From NCBI GenBank assembly GCA_002257045.1, contig NCHD01000026.1, forward strand, positions 1-45,484: a stretch of 45,484 bases of DNA, written 5' to 3'. This DNA is from Hydrogenophilales bacterium 16-61-112. Lineage in GTDB: Bacteria; Pseudomonadota; Gammaproteobacteria; Burkholderiales; Thiobacillaceae. Positions 27,589-35,521 of the stretch are shown here, in pieces. Below the pieces are notes generated by a model. It was not told where the DNA came from. It saw nothing but the letters and a program-made list of their open reading frames with translations, and made no database searches. Position 1 is the first letter of the stretch, and the number at the start of each line of letters is the position of its first letter. The position numbers were made by a program, and so were the translations under genes.

Positions 27589-27960
27589 TTACCAGACCGC
27601 TGTGACCGCCAAAGCCGGGTGCCTGTCGGCCGTTATGGCCGACGTGTTCTGAATGTCCGCGTAGCCGCCCAGCACGTTGTATACATGCTTGAACCCAGCC
27701 GTTTCCAGCAACGCGGCAGCTTCGCAAGCGCGATGCCCGCTATGACAGATCACCAGCACAGGCCCATCGGGATCAATGCGCTGTAACACCTGCTTCAAAA
27801 AAGTGGGGTTGAGATCGCCGTCAAGCGTATACCAGGGCACGTGATGGTCTCCCGCCATATGGCCCGTTTCGCGCTCGAAGTCGAAGCGCACATCCAGCAC
27901 CTGGGCACGTGGGTGACGATTGAAAAATGCGGCCAATCCATCAACTGTCAGATGTTTCAT
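27589..27960 (-). CDS. Rhodanese-like sulfurtransferase
   Basis: A single-domain rhodanese of 123 residues with active-site cysteine C72 in CHSGHRACEAA and the family start LTVDGLAAFFNRHPRAQVLDVR. Rhodaneses pass sulfane sulfur, consistent with the TusA-DsrE2 pair 4.5 kb away, but it is not in that operon. The ATG at 27960 follows GAAGGCG; longer readings upstream overlap the next gene and are rejected. Confidence 0.88.
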   Translation of the reverse strand: MKHLTVDGLAAFFNRHPRAQVLDVRFDFERETGHMAGDHHVPWYTLDGDLNPTFLKQVLQRIDPDGPVLVICHSGHRACEAAALLETAGFKHVYNVLGGYADIQNTSAITADRHPALAVTAVW

Positions 27961-27994
27961 GACGCCTTCGGCGAAACCGGGCTTCTGACGGCGT

Positions 27995-28249
27995 TTATTC
28001 GCCAAGCGCCCCGAAATAGCCTCCGTTGAGGTAAACGGGTTTTGCCGTAGCCTGCGGCTTCGCTGATTCTTCGGTCTTTGATTGGTTCCTGGACGCATCC
28101 ATCGTGGCAATGCTTGCAGGCGGCTCAGGTGTCAGCATTTGCTCCGCCCTCAGGGATTCCTTTTCCATCTTCTGATCTGTCGCTTCGCCATGCGCCGCAC
28201 CAGCCAGCAGAAGTGTCGCACCAGCCAACAGGTAAATGTGGTTAGACAT
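27995..28249 (-). CDS. Small exported protein, unknown
   Basis: An 84-residue protein with a signal peptide (MSNHIYLLAGATLLLAGAAHG) and a polar, Pro/Lys/Glu-rich tail ending in NGGYFGALGE. AAAGGATG lies upstream of the ATG. It is first in a minus-strand row with the rhodanese and the IPT/TIG-like gene. No family recognised. Confidence 0.65.
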   Translation of the reverse strand: MSNHIYLLAGATLLLAGAAHGEATDQKMEKESLRAEQMLTPEPPASIATMDASRNQSKTEESAKPQATAKPVYLNGGYFGALGE

Positions 28250-28354
28250 GATTCACATCCTTTCAACTCAACTGTCATGATTGACGCTTGAAGTGTGGAT
28301 GTTTCCCAGGCTGAAATAATCAACCAGTCTGCCTAGCCCTGCTGGATAAAGGGT

Positions 28355-28388
28355 CTAGGCATCTGGCGGACGGACTAGGCCATCTGGC
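28355..28388. repeat. 20-bp-period direct repeat before TonB receptor
   Basis: CTAGGCATCTGGC starts at 28355 and CTAGGCCATCTGGC at 28375, so the same element repeats exactly one 20-base period apart, immediately before the receptor ATG and in the divergent interval. A nearby GCCTAG at 28331 is the reverse half. Two-turn spacing suits cooperative binding of a dimeric regulator to one face of DNA. Confidence 0.5.
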
Positions 28389-28390
28389 CT

Positions 28391-30373
28391 ATGCCTAAAA
28401 AACCCGTGTTGAATAAGCTCCTCTTGATGGGAATCAATCAACAAGGCGGCTCGACGTTCAGACCATGGTTGGCAGGGATGGCCTGTCTGTATCCGGTGAT
28501 TGCATGGGCGGCGTCCGTGGATTTGTCGGAGGCCGATTATTTTGCGGAACAGCCGGTGGTGTTGTCCGCTTCCCGTTTGTCGCAGCCCGTCAGCCGGGCG
28601 CCTGCGGCGGTGACGGTTATTACGCGGGAGATGATCGAGGCATCCGGTTTTCGCCAGTTGCCTGACGTGTTTCGCCTGGTGCCGGGATTCCAGGTCACCT
28701 GGGCGCGCGGAAACGTCCAGGCGGTGACCTATCAGGGCCTGTCCAGCATTTATTCGCGCCGTCTGCAGGTCACGGTGGATGGCCGCTCGGTCTACAACCC
28801 GGCCTATGGCCAGGTGCATTGGCGCGGCATTCCCCTGGCGCTTGACGATATTGACCACATCGAGGTCGTGCGTGGATCGAACGCCGCCATCGATGGCGTC
28901 AACGCGGTGCAGGCGAGCATCCATATCTTCACCCGTCCCGCGTCGGCCGACCCGGGCTGGACGGTTTCTGCTGATGCGGGATCGTCCGATATCCGCGATG
29001 CGATGTTGCGCCATTCGGGCGCCAGCGGCGACTGGCAATGGCGCGTGACGCTCAACAGCCGCCGCGACGACTGGATTGACCATAAGCGTGATGATGCGCG
29101 CGAGCATTTGCTCGATGCGCGCGCCGAGTGGCGGCCGAATGGGCGCGACGAAATCACCCTGCAGTCGGGCGGATTGCTGGGGGAGTGGAACAACAGCACG
29201 GTGGGTTTTACGTTTTCCGACCAGCAAACTACGGATTATTCCAATGGCTATGTGCAGGCCCACTGGCGCCGCACCCTGAGTGCTGATAGCGAATGGAGCC
29301 TGCTGGCCAATCATACGTTCACCCGCTCAGATGAAACGTTTGTCCCGCTGTCGACTCCGTTTGGTCCGCTGATGCCCGACAACCTGAACTACTGGTTCAG
29401 CCGCAGCGCGCTTGAGTTTTCCTGGCAATCCCGTCCGTTCGAACAACTGCGCACGGTGTGGACGGCGGAAGCCCGTCGCGACCGTGCGCGGTCGGCAAGC
29501 CTCGCCGGTCCTGATACGCACGATGGCACCATGTACAGGCTGTCCGGAAGCCTGGAATGGAGTCCGTCCGAAGAATGGGTGTTCCATGCCGGCGCCATGC
29601 TGGAAAAACACTACTATGCGGGCACGCAATTGTCGCCACGGCTGGCGGTGAACTGGCTACCCGTCAAGGGTCACAGCCTGCGCCTGGGCGTGAGCCGCGC
29701 ATATCGGTCGCCGACCATCCTGGAGCAGGAGTCCGATTTCAAACTGACCCTGGGGCCGCAGCTGTATGACCAGTTGTTGCTGAGCCCCTACACCCTCAAA
29801 CCCGAGCGCATGGACAGTGCGGAACTGGGCTATCTCTATCAACGGGACAGACTGAATCTGGATGTTCGGCTGTTCCACAACCGGCTTGACCACATCGTCG
29901 ACGCGGCTTCGCCTTATCCCGTTGCGGGCGAATTCGCGGGTGACGGCGCGGACTTCACCTATGCCAACCTTTACCGGGCGAAGCAGTGGGGCGCCGAATA
30001 TCAATTGCGCTGGCAAACCGGCCAGGCCAGTTGGATAAGCCTGGCGCAATCCTGGACCCGGGTTCGTTCCGATTTTCAGGAACTGGAAGAGTCGGCTCCC
30101 GCGATGACCCTTTCACTGCTGGCCAACCACGACTTTGGCCCGTTCAGCGGGAGCCTTGGCTATTACAAGATCAGCAACATGCGTTGGATCGGCTCGGCCA
30201 GGACACCGGCCTACGACCGCCTCGACTTGCGGGTGAGCCGGGCTTTCAGGCTGGGCAGCGTGCGCGCCGAGATGTCTGCGGTCGCACAAAGCATCCTGGG
30301 CGATTACAGCGAATACGGCGTCAATGCCATGTTCGAGCCGAGGGCTTATGTTTCCCTCAAGCTGCATTTCTGA
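28391..30373 (+). CDS. TonB-dependent outer-membrane receptor
   Basis: A 660-residue receptor. A signal-type hydrophobic segment occurs late (WLAGMACLYPVIAWAA, about residues 25-41), so the true start may be an in-frame ATG at 28427. The plug domain follows (VVLSASRLSQPVSRAPAAVTVITREMIEASG, and YSRRLQVTVDGRSVYNP), then a beta-barrel ending in an aromatic-terminal strand (YVSLKLHF). Substrate is not predictable; it could be a siderophore, vitamin B12 or another ligand. It is followed within 30 bases by a periplasmic binding protein and then a hybrid kinase, suggesting a sensing operon rather than simple uptake. No riboswitch was seen upstream. Confidence 0.88.
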   Translation: MPKKPVLNKLLLMGINQQGGSTFRPWLAGMACLYPVIAWAASVDLSEADYFAEQPVVLSASRLSQPVSRAPAAVTVITREMIEASGFRQLPDVFRLVPGFQVTWARGNVQAVTYQGLSSIYSRRLQVTVDGRSVYNPAYGQVHWRGIPLALDDIDHIEVVRGSNAAIDGVNAVQASIHIFTRPASADPGWTVSADAGSSDIRDAMLRHSGASGDWQWRVTLNSRRDDWIDHKRDDAREHLLDARAEWRPNGRDEITLQSGGLLGEWNNSTVGFTFSDQQTTDYSNGYVQAHWRRTLSADSEWSLLANHTFTRSDETFVPLSTPFGPLMPDNLNYWFSRSALEFSWQSRPFEQLRTVWTAEARRDRARSASLAGPDTHDGTMYRLSGSLEWSPSEEWVFHAGAMLEKHYYAGTQLSPRLAVNWLPVKGHSLRLGVSRAYRSPTILEQESDFKLTLGPQLYDQLLLSPYTLKPERMDSAELGYLYQRDRLNLDVRLFHNRLDHIVDAASPYPVAGEFAGDGADFTYANLYRAKQWGAEYQLRWQTGQASWISLAQSWTRVRSDFQELEESAPAMTLSLLANHDFGPFSGSLGYYKISNMRWIGSARTPAYDRLDLRVSRAFRLGSVRAEMSAVAQSILGDYSEYGVNAMFEPRAYVSLKLHF

Positions 30374-30401
30374 GGCGGCCGGGACGGATTCATTCCGCTG
30401 C

Positions 30402-31310
30402 ATGTGCGGATGGTTTTTCCGCTGGGCACAGCGTGCGATTGTCCTGCTGGCGGCTTGTCTGGCGTGGCCTGGATCGCCGTTGGCGGCGCCCGCCATCACC
30501 GTGTTGCTATCGGAGCCAGCTGGTATCCACCAGGTAACCGCTGCCAGCTTGCTGCAATCACTGAGCCGCGAAGGCTGGACGATTACCGTCTCCACCCCCG
30601 AAACCTATGTGAAAACCGATGCCAACCTGACTGTCGCAGTCGGCACGCGCGCGCTTGAATTTGCGCTGGCGCAGCCCGGTCGGCCGGTGCTGTCGCTGCT
30701 CGTGCCGTGGCTGACCCATGAACGCCTGTCCGCAGGCCAGCGCCAGGTCAGCGCCTTGTATCTGGATCAACCATTGACGCGCCAATTGCAGTTGCTGGAA
30801 CTGGCGCTGCCTGATCTGAAACAGGTCGGCGTTCCGCTTGGCACCCTGAGTCAGGGCATGCAATCAACGTTGGCGAATGCATCGAAGGACAGCGGCCTGC
30901 CGGTCGGAACCGCATTGATCCAGCGCGGAACGGATTGGTATGCCGCGCTGACCACCCTGTCGGAAAACAGCCAGGCTTTTCTCCTGCTGCCCGATCCGAT
31001 GGTGACGCAACGCGGCGTGCTACAAACCTTTTTTCTCCACACCTACCGCCTCAAAAAACCGGTATTGGCGTATTCCGCACCGCTGGTGCAGAGCGGCGCG
31101 CTGCTGGGTTTGTATGCCACTCCGGCGCAACTCGGAGAAGAAGCGGCCGGATGGATCAAGGAAAGCTGGACCAAGGGTGGGTTCAGGCTGGGCGCATCGC
31201 GCTATCCGAAACGTTTTACCATCGGCGTCAACCGCAGTGTGGCACGCTCCCTGGATATCGCGCTGCCAAGCGAGGCATCGCTCACCCGACAGTTGGAGGC
31301 GATGCCATGA
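30402..31310 (+). CDS. Periplasmic substrate-binding-like protein
   Basis: A 302-residue protein with a signal peptide (RAIVLLAACLAWPGSPLAAP) and an ABC-substrate-binding-like two-lobe fold (AITVLLSEPAGIHQVTAASL, AVGTRALEFALAQPGRPVLS, LKQVGVPLGTLSQGMQSTLA, AFLLLPDPMVTQRGVLQTFF). No permease or ATPase is adjacent, so it probably acts as a signal receptor for the next gene rather than in import. The ATG at 30402 is chosen because it exposes the signal peptide; the frame extends further upstream into the receptor gene. Its stop overlaps the kinase start (ATGA). Confidence 0.78.
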   Translation: MCGWFFRWAQRAIVLLAACLAWPGSPLAAPAITVLLSEPAGIHQVTAASLLQSLSREGWTITVSTPETYVKTDANLTVAVGTRALEFALAQPGRPVLSLLVPWLTHERLSAGQRQVSALYLDQPLTRQLQLLELALPDLKQVGVPLGTLSQGMQSTLANASKDSGLPVGTALIQRGTDWYAALTTLSENSQAFLLLPDPMVTQRGVLQTFFLHTYRLKKPVLAYSAPLVQSGALLGLYATPAQLGEEAAGWIKESWTKGGFRLGASRYPKRFTIGVNRSVARSLDIALPSEASLTRQLEAMP

Positions 31311-33199
31311 AAATCCGCACGCGTGCCTTTCTGTTGGGTCTATTGCCGACATTGCTGGTGGCGTTGGTGCTCACGGCCTACCATGTCCGCAGCCGGATTG
31401 CCGAACTGGACCAATCGGCGGTGCAGCAGGGCACGGCGATGGCACGCCATCTGGCGTCTTCCGCCGAATATGGCGTTGTAAGCGGCAACACCGCCACCCT
31501 GGGCTCGCTGCTCGATCAGGCGGTCGCAGAACCTGGCGTGACGGGGGCGATGGTCATCTGGCCGAATCAGGCCCGCATGACGCGAGGCGAAACCCTTGCC
31601 ACGCTTCCCAGTCTCGGCGCGGCCAGCCAGTGGCTGGCCGACGCGCGTTCCTGGTTTGCGCATCCGGTGGAGCTTGCCGCGCCCGTTACGAGCGATCCCT
31701 TTCTCGAAGCCAGCACCCACTCGAATCGTCCCCTGGCCTGGGTTGTGGTCGGCTTTGATACGCGCAGCAAACAGGCGCTCACGAAGCAATTGCTGCTGGC
31801 CAGCGCGGGCATTACTTTGCTGGGGCTGACGCTGGCGATCCTGTTGATCAACAAGCTTGCCCTGACCGGCTTGCAGCCGCTTCTGGACATCATCGCCACG
31901 GTCAAACGCATCAGCTCGGGCAGCTTCGGCGCGCATCTGGAGGTCACCGCCCGCTCGCCGGAACTGCGCGAACTGCAAACCATGGTCAACCAGATGAGCG
32001 AGTCGCTGCGATCCTATCAGCAGGATATGGAAAAGCGGATTCACGCCGCCACCGCCGAGCTCGAATACAAGAAAAAAGAGGCCGAGCAGGCCAGCCTCGC
32101 CAAATCCCGATTCCTGGCCGCCGCCAGCCACGACCTTCGCCAGCCCATGCACGCCATCAGCCTGTATGTGGAAAGCCTGAAGTCGCAAATGCAGGGCCGC
32201 GCGGCGGAAGACACCCTGAACAAGATCGAGCGCGCCATCCTCGGCACGGTCGAACTGTTCAACGCCATCCTCGATGTCACCAGGCTGGATGCGGGCGTGA
32301 TCCAGCCCCAGTTCGCGCCGGTGCGCCTGCGCAAGCTCCTGTTGCAACTGGCCGAAGAGTTTTCACCCGAAGCTGACAGCAAAAGCCTGTCCTTGCGGGT
32401 GCGGGTGCCCGATGTCTGGGTCTGGAGTGACGAGCGGCTGCTGGAGCGCATATTGCGCAACCTGCTGGCGAATTCGATCCGCCACACCGAGCGCGGGGGC
32501 GTGCTACTGGCCGCCCGGCGCTACCAGGGAAAAATCCGCCTGCAAATATGGGATAGCGGAAGCGGCATCGCGGCCGAGCAGCAGTCGCGTGTTTTCGAGG
32601 AGTTTTACCAGGCGGGAAACGGGGACGAGCAAACGCGCCATGGACTTGGCCTGGGACTGGCCATCGTTCGACGACTGGTTCGGCTGCTGGGGCACCCGTT
32701 GCAATTGCATTCCAAACCCGGGCGCGGCACGGTGTTCTCGCTTGATCTGAGGGGACTGGAAAATATCCTGGCAGTCGATCCCGATGGGGCAGGCGAGGTG
32801 CGTAACGAAGCATTGGAAGGGTTCGCGGTCGTCGTGGACGACGATCCGGTTGTGCTCGACGCCTTGAGTCGGTTGTTACAGCAGTGGGGACTGGAAACCC
32901 GCTTGATGCAAAACCTGCATCAGGTCAGGCATGAGCTGCAGGCGGCGCCCGATGTCGTGCTGGTCGATTATCAACTGCTCAACGGAGAAACCGGGCTCAT
33001 GGTCGCGCGGGAAGTGCACAGGCGCTGGGGGAGCGTTGTCCCGATTGTGCTGATCACCGGCGACACGCGCATGGAAACGATCCAGGCGCTGCGTGAAAGC
33101 GGCTTGCCGATCCTGCACAAGCCGGTGCGGCCGAGGCAGCTGCGCAGTTTGCTTGCGCAGTTGCTGCAGGCTCACCGGGATGAATCCGGTGGCGGGTGA
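31307..33199 (+). CDS. Hybrid sensor histidine kinase
   Basis: A 630-residue membrane kinase. Two membrane helices (residues 7-25 and about 160-184) flank a periplasmic sensor region, followed by a HAMP-like linker, an H-box with H275 (LAAASHDLRQPMHAISLYV), an HATPase domain (NLLANSIRH, WDSGSG, HGLGLGLAIVRR), and a C-terminal receiver with D554 (VVLVDYQLLNGETG). It starts by ATGA overlap with the binding-protein gene, so the three genes TonB receptor, binding protein and kinase form one operon. Output regulator not in the operon; the NarL-type regulator at 26352 is a candidate. Confidence 0.9.
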   Translation: MKIRTRAFLLGLLPTLLVALVLTAYHVRSRIAELDQSAVQQGTAMARHLASSAEYGVVSGNTATLGSLLDQAVAEPGVTGAMVIWPNQARMTRGETLATLPSLGAASQWLADARSWFAHPVELAAPVTSDPFLEASTHSNRPLAWVVVGFDTRSKQALTKQLLLASAGITLLGLTLAILLINKLALTGLQPLLDIIATVKRISSGSFGAHLEVTARSPELRELQTMVNQMSESLRSYQQDMEKRIHAATAELEYKKKEAEQASLAKSRFLAAASHDLRQPMHAISLYVESLKSQMQGRAAEDTLNKIERAILGTVELFNAILDVTRLDAGVIQPQFAPVRLRKLLLQLAEEFSPEADSKSLSLRVRVPDVWVWSDERLLERILRNLLANSIRHTERGGVLLAARRYQGKIRLQIWDSGSGIAAEQQSRVFEEFYQAGNGDEQTRHGLGLGLAIVRRLVRLLGHPLQLHSKPGRGTVFSLDLRGLENILAVDPDGAGEVRNEALEGFAVVVDDDPVVLDALSRLLQQWGLETRLMQNLHQVRHELQAAPDVVLVDYQLLNGETGLMVAREVHRRWGSVVPIVLITGDTRMETIQALRESGLPILHKPVRPRQLRSLLAQLLQAHRDESGGG

Positions 33200-33251
33200 T
33201 TGCAACTCGTTCTGGCCCCAATACTTGGCCGGCATCAGGGCGAAGCAAAAT

Positions 33252-33332
33252 GCTTACTTCTCCATCAGCTTCTTGATCACGCCCGCCGCCCATTCGCGCC
33301 AAAGCCGATCCGGAAGGTGGCTGTCAGCAGGG
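33252..33332 (-). pseudogene. Remnant of mechanosensitive-channel gene 3' end
   Basis: Bases 33252-33300 match 43071-43119 with 3 differences, and 33301-33332 match 43163-43194 with 3 differences. The 43 bases between those blocks are missing here. The matched region is the stop codon and last 40 or so codons of the intact channel gene at 43073. So a diverged, internally deleted copy of that gene's end lies here, in the same orientation, next to the end of the hybrid kinase. Confidence 0.8.
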
Positions 33333-33404
33333 TTGACGTGTAGCCGAAAGCCGAAAACTCATCCGTGCGCGCAGCCGGGCGGCCAACGGCGGCGCGCAGT
33401 CAAA

Positions 33405-34265
33405 TCAGACGTTGCGGCGGCGCGCCACGGCAGTAACCGCAGCCAGACCGGCCAGCATCAGTGCATAGGTTTCTGGCTCCGGCACCGGTGCGGCCGTCGC
33501 ATACAGATGACCGCTTGCGCCGACGACGCTGGCGTTGGCGGAAAGCACGTCCACATAGAGGTGGCCGGTATTGCTGACGTCCGCCACTGCCTTCATGTTT
33601 GCCGGATCCGGGCTGATGGCGTTTGCGGACACATGCAGCTTCATGAGCATGTCGAAGCTGTCGCCGACTCTCAGGCCAGTGATGTCGGTCGACACGATGT
33701 TTTGTGGATCATATTTGTTGATCATGGTGTGGGTGTCGACAATGACTCCCAGAGTGGGGTTCGACACCAAAAGCTGGGCAGTCGCCTCACTCAACGCGGT
33801 GAATGTGGCTCCGCCAAAGAACAGGCCGCCGACATCGATCGTGAAGCGCAGTGACACCGGTGTTCCGATGGGTACATTGGGTGCCCCGACCACGGTTCCG
33901 CTGTCTTTGAACCACGCATCCGACCTTGCGACGGCTTGGTTGTTGGGGGTGAGGTTGAGGGTCTCTGCGGAGGCAAACCCGCGCAGCAAGCCTGGGCTGG
34001 CACTTGCGCTGGCGTTTGCAAAGCCGGCAAAGACACCGCCATCCGCGACCGTGCGCGAGGCCGAGATGAAGCCTGCGCCGGCCTGATCCGGACTGATGAC
34101 ATACGGAGCACCAAAACCGGCGCCAACTGTCGCCTGGACACACTGGAAATAGGTAGGGTGCGGCTGCGCAACGTAGTTGTTGCAAAAATAGTCCTCTGCC
34201 TGCGCGCTTGCGCAAAGCAAAGCCAGCGGTAGCGCGCAGGCGACGATAGGCTTCTTGAGTTTCAT
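33405..34265 (-). CDS. PEP-CTERM sorting-domain protein
   Basis: A 286-residue exported protein. Signal peptide: MKLKKPIVACALPLALLCAS. Low-complexity, beta-rich middle with Ala/Ser/Gly stretches. At the C-terminus is a classic PEP-CTERM signal: VPEPETYALMLAGLAAVTAV followed by ARRRNV, recognised by the exosortase/EpsH pathway and usually linked to biofilm matrix. The ATG at 34265 has AAGGAG upstream. No exosortase is in the window. Surrounded by duplication debris. Function of the body domain is unknown. Confidence 0.88.
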   Translation of the reverse strand: MKLKKPIVACALPLALLCASAQAEDYFCNNYVAQPHPTYFQCVQATVGAGFGAPYVISPDQAGAGFISASRTVADGGVFAGFANASASASPGLLRGFASAETLNLTPNNQAVARSDAWFKDSGTVVGAPNVPIGTPVSLRFTIDVGGLFFGGATFTALSEATAQLLVSNPTLGVIVDTHTMINKYDPQNIVSTDITGLRVGDSFDMLMKLHVSANAISPDPANMKAVADVSNTGHLYVDVLSANASVVGASGHLYATAAPVPEPETYALMLAGLAAVTAVARRRNV

Positions 34266-34725
34266 GGATGGCTCCTTAAATAATAAATTCCACAGGGTGG
34301 GGTCAGGCGTCCGGGTATGTTCTCCGGTGGGTGTTGTCGCAATCTCCAGCTGTTCTTTCAAACCCTTACTCGCAAACCCACTACGCAGCCTTGATGCTGG
34401 CTGTTGCCGATTATCTATCTGTTGGGCGAACGCAAAACGACCGCGCCAACACAACTCAGCGCACACCGGAAAAACGCAAAAGAAGCGCAGCGCCTGACCG
34501 GCGTGCGCATGAGACATCGCCAGGCTTTTGCCCAGCGAAACAGAAATGGACGGGACAGGGAGCACCCCGTTCCTGGCGTCAAACTTCAACGCCGACTGCT
34601 ATTCACGCGCACTATTTGCTACTTTATTTTTGCAGTCAGTCTGCAATGCGACGTGTCTATGCACATCTGCACCCGCTGCTGTTTTTAACTACAGGGGATT
34701 TCAAGAGGGACAACCCCGCGCCCTC
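34266..34725. other. Non-coding stretch before duplicated block
   Basis: A 460-base interval with only short random open frames. It begins with the promoter side of the PEP-CTERM gene (minus strand). Near 34296 lies TGGGGTCAGGCGTC, similar to the GGGGYCAGG core of the short motifs at 35246 and 39540. No gene or RNA structure could be supported. Confidence 0.4.
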
Positions 34726-34996
34726 CCCAAACCAGCTGCCAGTTACAGCCTATCCTGCGGCAGCACTGCCTGCAAAAAATCACCGATTGATAACCGATTG
34801 GGAAAAAAGGCGAAAATAAACTGTCGTCTGGTGTGCCGGGGCGACAACCGGTGGTGTGGGAGAAAGATGAAGGAGGTGCGGTTGCGTGCGGCGGCACTGA
34901 GGCAATACCCACCACCTCAGCAGGTGCCAGACCGAGCCGGAATTCTGATTGGTCGATAGCGGATTCAGCGACAGGCGCGGCCGACTCAACCAGACG
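34726..34996 (+). repeat. Diverged direct repeat, copy 1
   Basis: This block aligns along its length to 39581-39857 in the same orientation at roughly 80% identity by eye (for example GAGCCGGAATTCTGATT and GATTGGGAAAA are shared). It corresponds to the sequence after the STAND/BTAD regulator gene plus that gene's last 14 or so codons, read on the minus strand as RLVESAAPVAESAID. In this copy the stop codon is changed to CAA. So a second, now lost, regulator gene once ended here. Confidence 0.8.
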
Positions 34997-35093
34997 TTTG
35001 GGTGGCTTAGCAGTCCGCGTAGATACTCTGTTCACTGTTTTTGCAAGGTGGAAATGCTACACAGCCAGATCCAACCCCGGATTTCCGACCGTA

Positions 35094-35244
35094 CTTGTGA
35101 GCATCGCCGCCCTGAAACTGCCGCATCGACCCGACCGAATCGAACCCCGCGCCAAGAAACGACGACCTGAAAACTTGCCGCTGCTGACCGTCCCGCGAGA
35201 GGTCGCCCGCGAAATTATCCGTGCTCAGCGGCTTAACCGAGTGC
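35094..35244 (+). pseudogene. IS4-type transposase C-terminal fragment
   Basis: About 50 codons read VLVSIAALKLPHRPDRIEPR followed by AKKRRPENLPLLTVPREVAR. This strongly resembles the C-terminal end of IS4-family transposases (HRP-DRIEPRA-KRRP-LL-PR pattern, from family knowledge). No upstream part of the transposase or terminal inverted repeat is recognisable, so it is a decayed remnant, ending at the short motif at 35246. Confidence 0.62.
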
Positions 35245-35245
35245 C

Positions 35246-35268
35246 ATGTGAGCCTGGCCCCTTTGATT
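35246..35268 (+). repeat. 23-bp motif, inverted relative to 39540-39562
   Basis: The 23 bases starting ATGTGAGCCTGGCCCC are identical to the reverse complement of 39540-39562. The two copies therefore form an inverted pair enclosing the 1320-codon gene. The AATCAAAGGGG-CAGG sequence resembles short palindromic motifs often seen beside REP-associated or IS remnants (general recollection). Confidence 0.7.
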
Positions 35269-35521
35269 GTCCAACGCGCCCCCGGTTGCGAAGGCGCTGG
35301 TTCAATGAGTTGCTGCGCGAGGCGTCCCGGTTGCGCTGTGTCAGCAGTCGCGGCTGGTCGAAACCTCGAATGGTCAAGCGACGACATTCACCCTACGCCA
35401 GCCATGTTCGCCCCAGACCCCGAAGCCAAATTGAGACTTGACCCCCGACTCCCCGGAAAACGGCTGATGCTGAGGTAGTGGCATGAGAGCCCCTTTTGTC
35501 CGCTTTAGTCACTTTGGTCCA
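35269..35521. other. Intergenic debris before the large gene
   Basis: No gene supported. Contains AAATTGAGACTTGACCCCC at 35429-35447, a further short motif of the same style as the 23-bp element. The 3' end of the large minus-strand gene is at 35522. Confidence 0.45.

Noticed and set aside
33054-33302. Small minus-strand frame at the end of the hybrid kinase
   Set aside because: It combines the reverse of the kinase 3' end with the out-of-frame channel remnant; not a gene.
34833-35441. A 202-codon plus-strand open frame as an intact gene
   Set aside because: It runs across the duplicated block, the transposase tail and the 23-bp motif. Only the middle 50 codons resemble anything, so it is composite debris.
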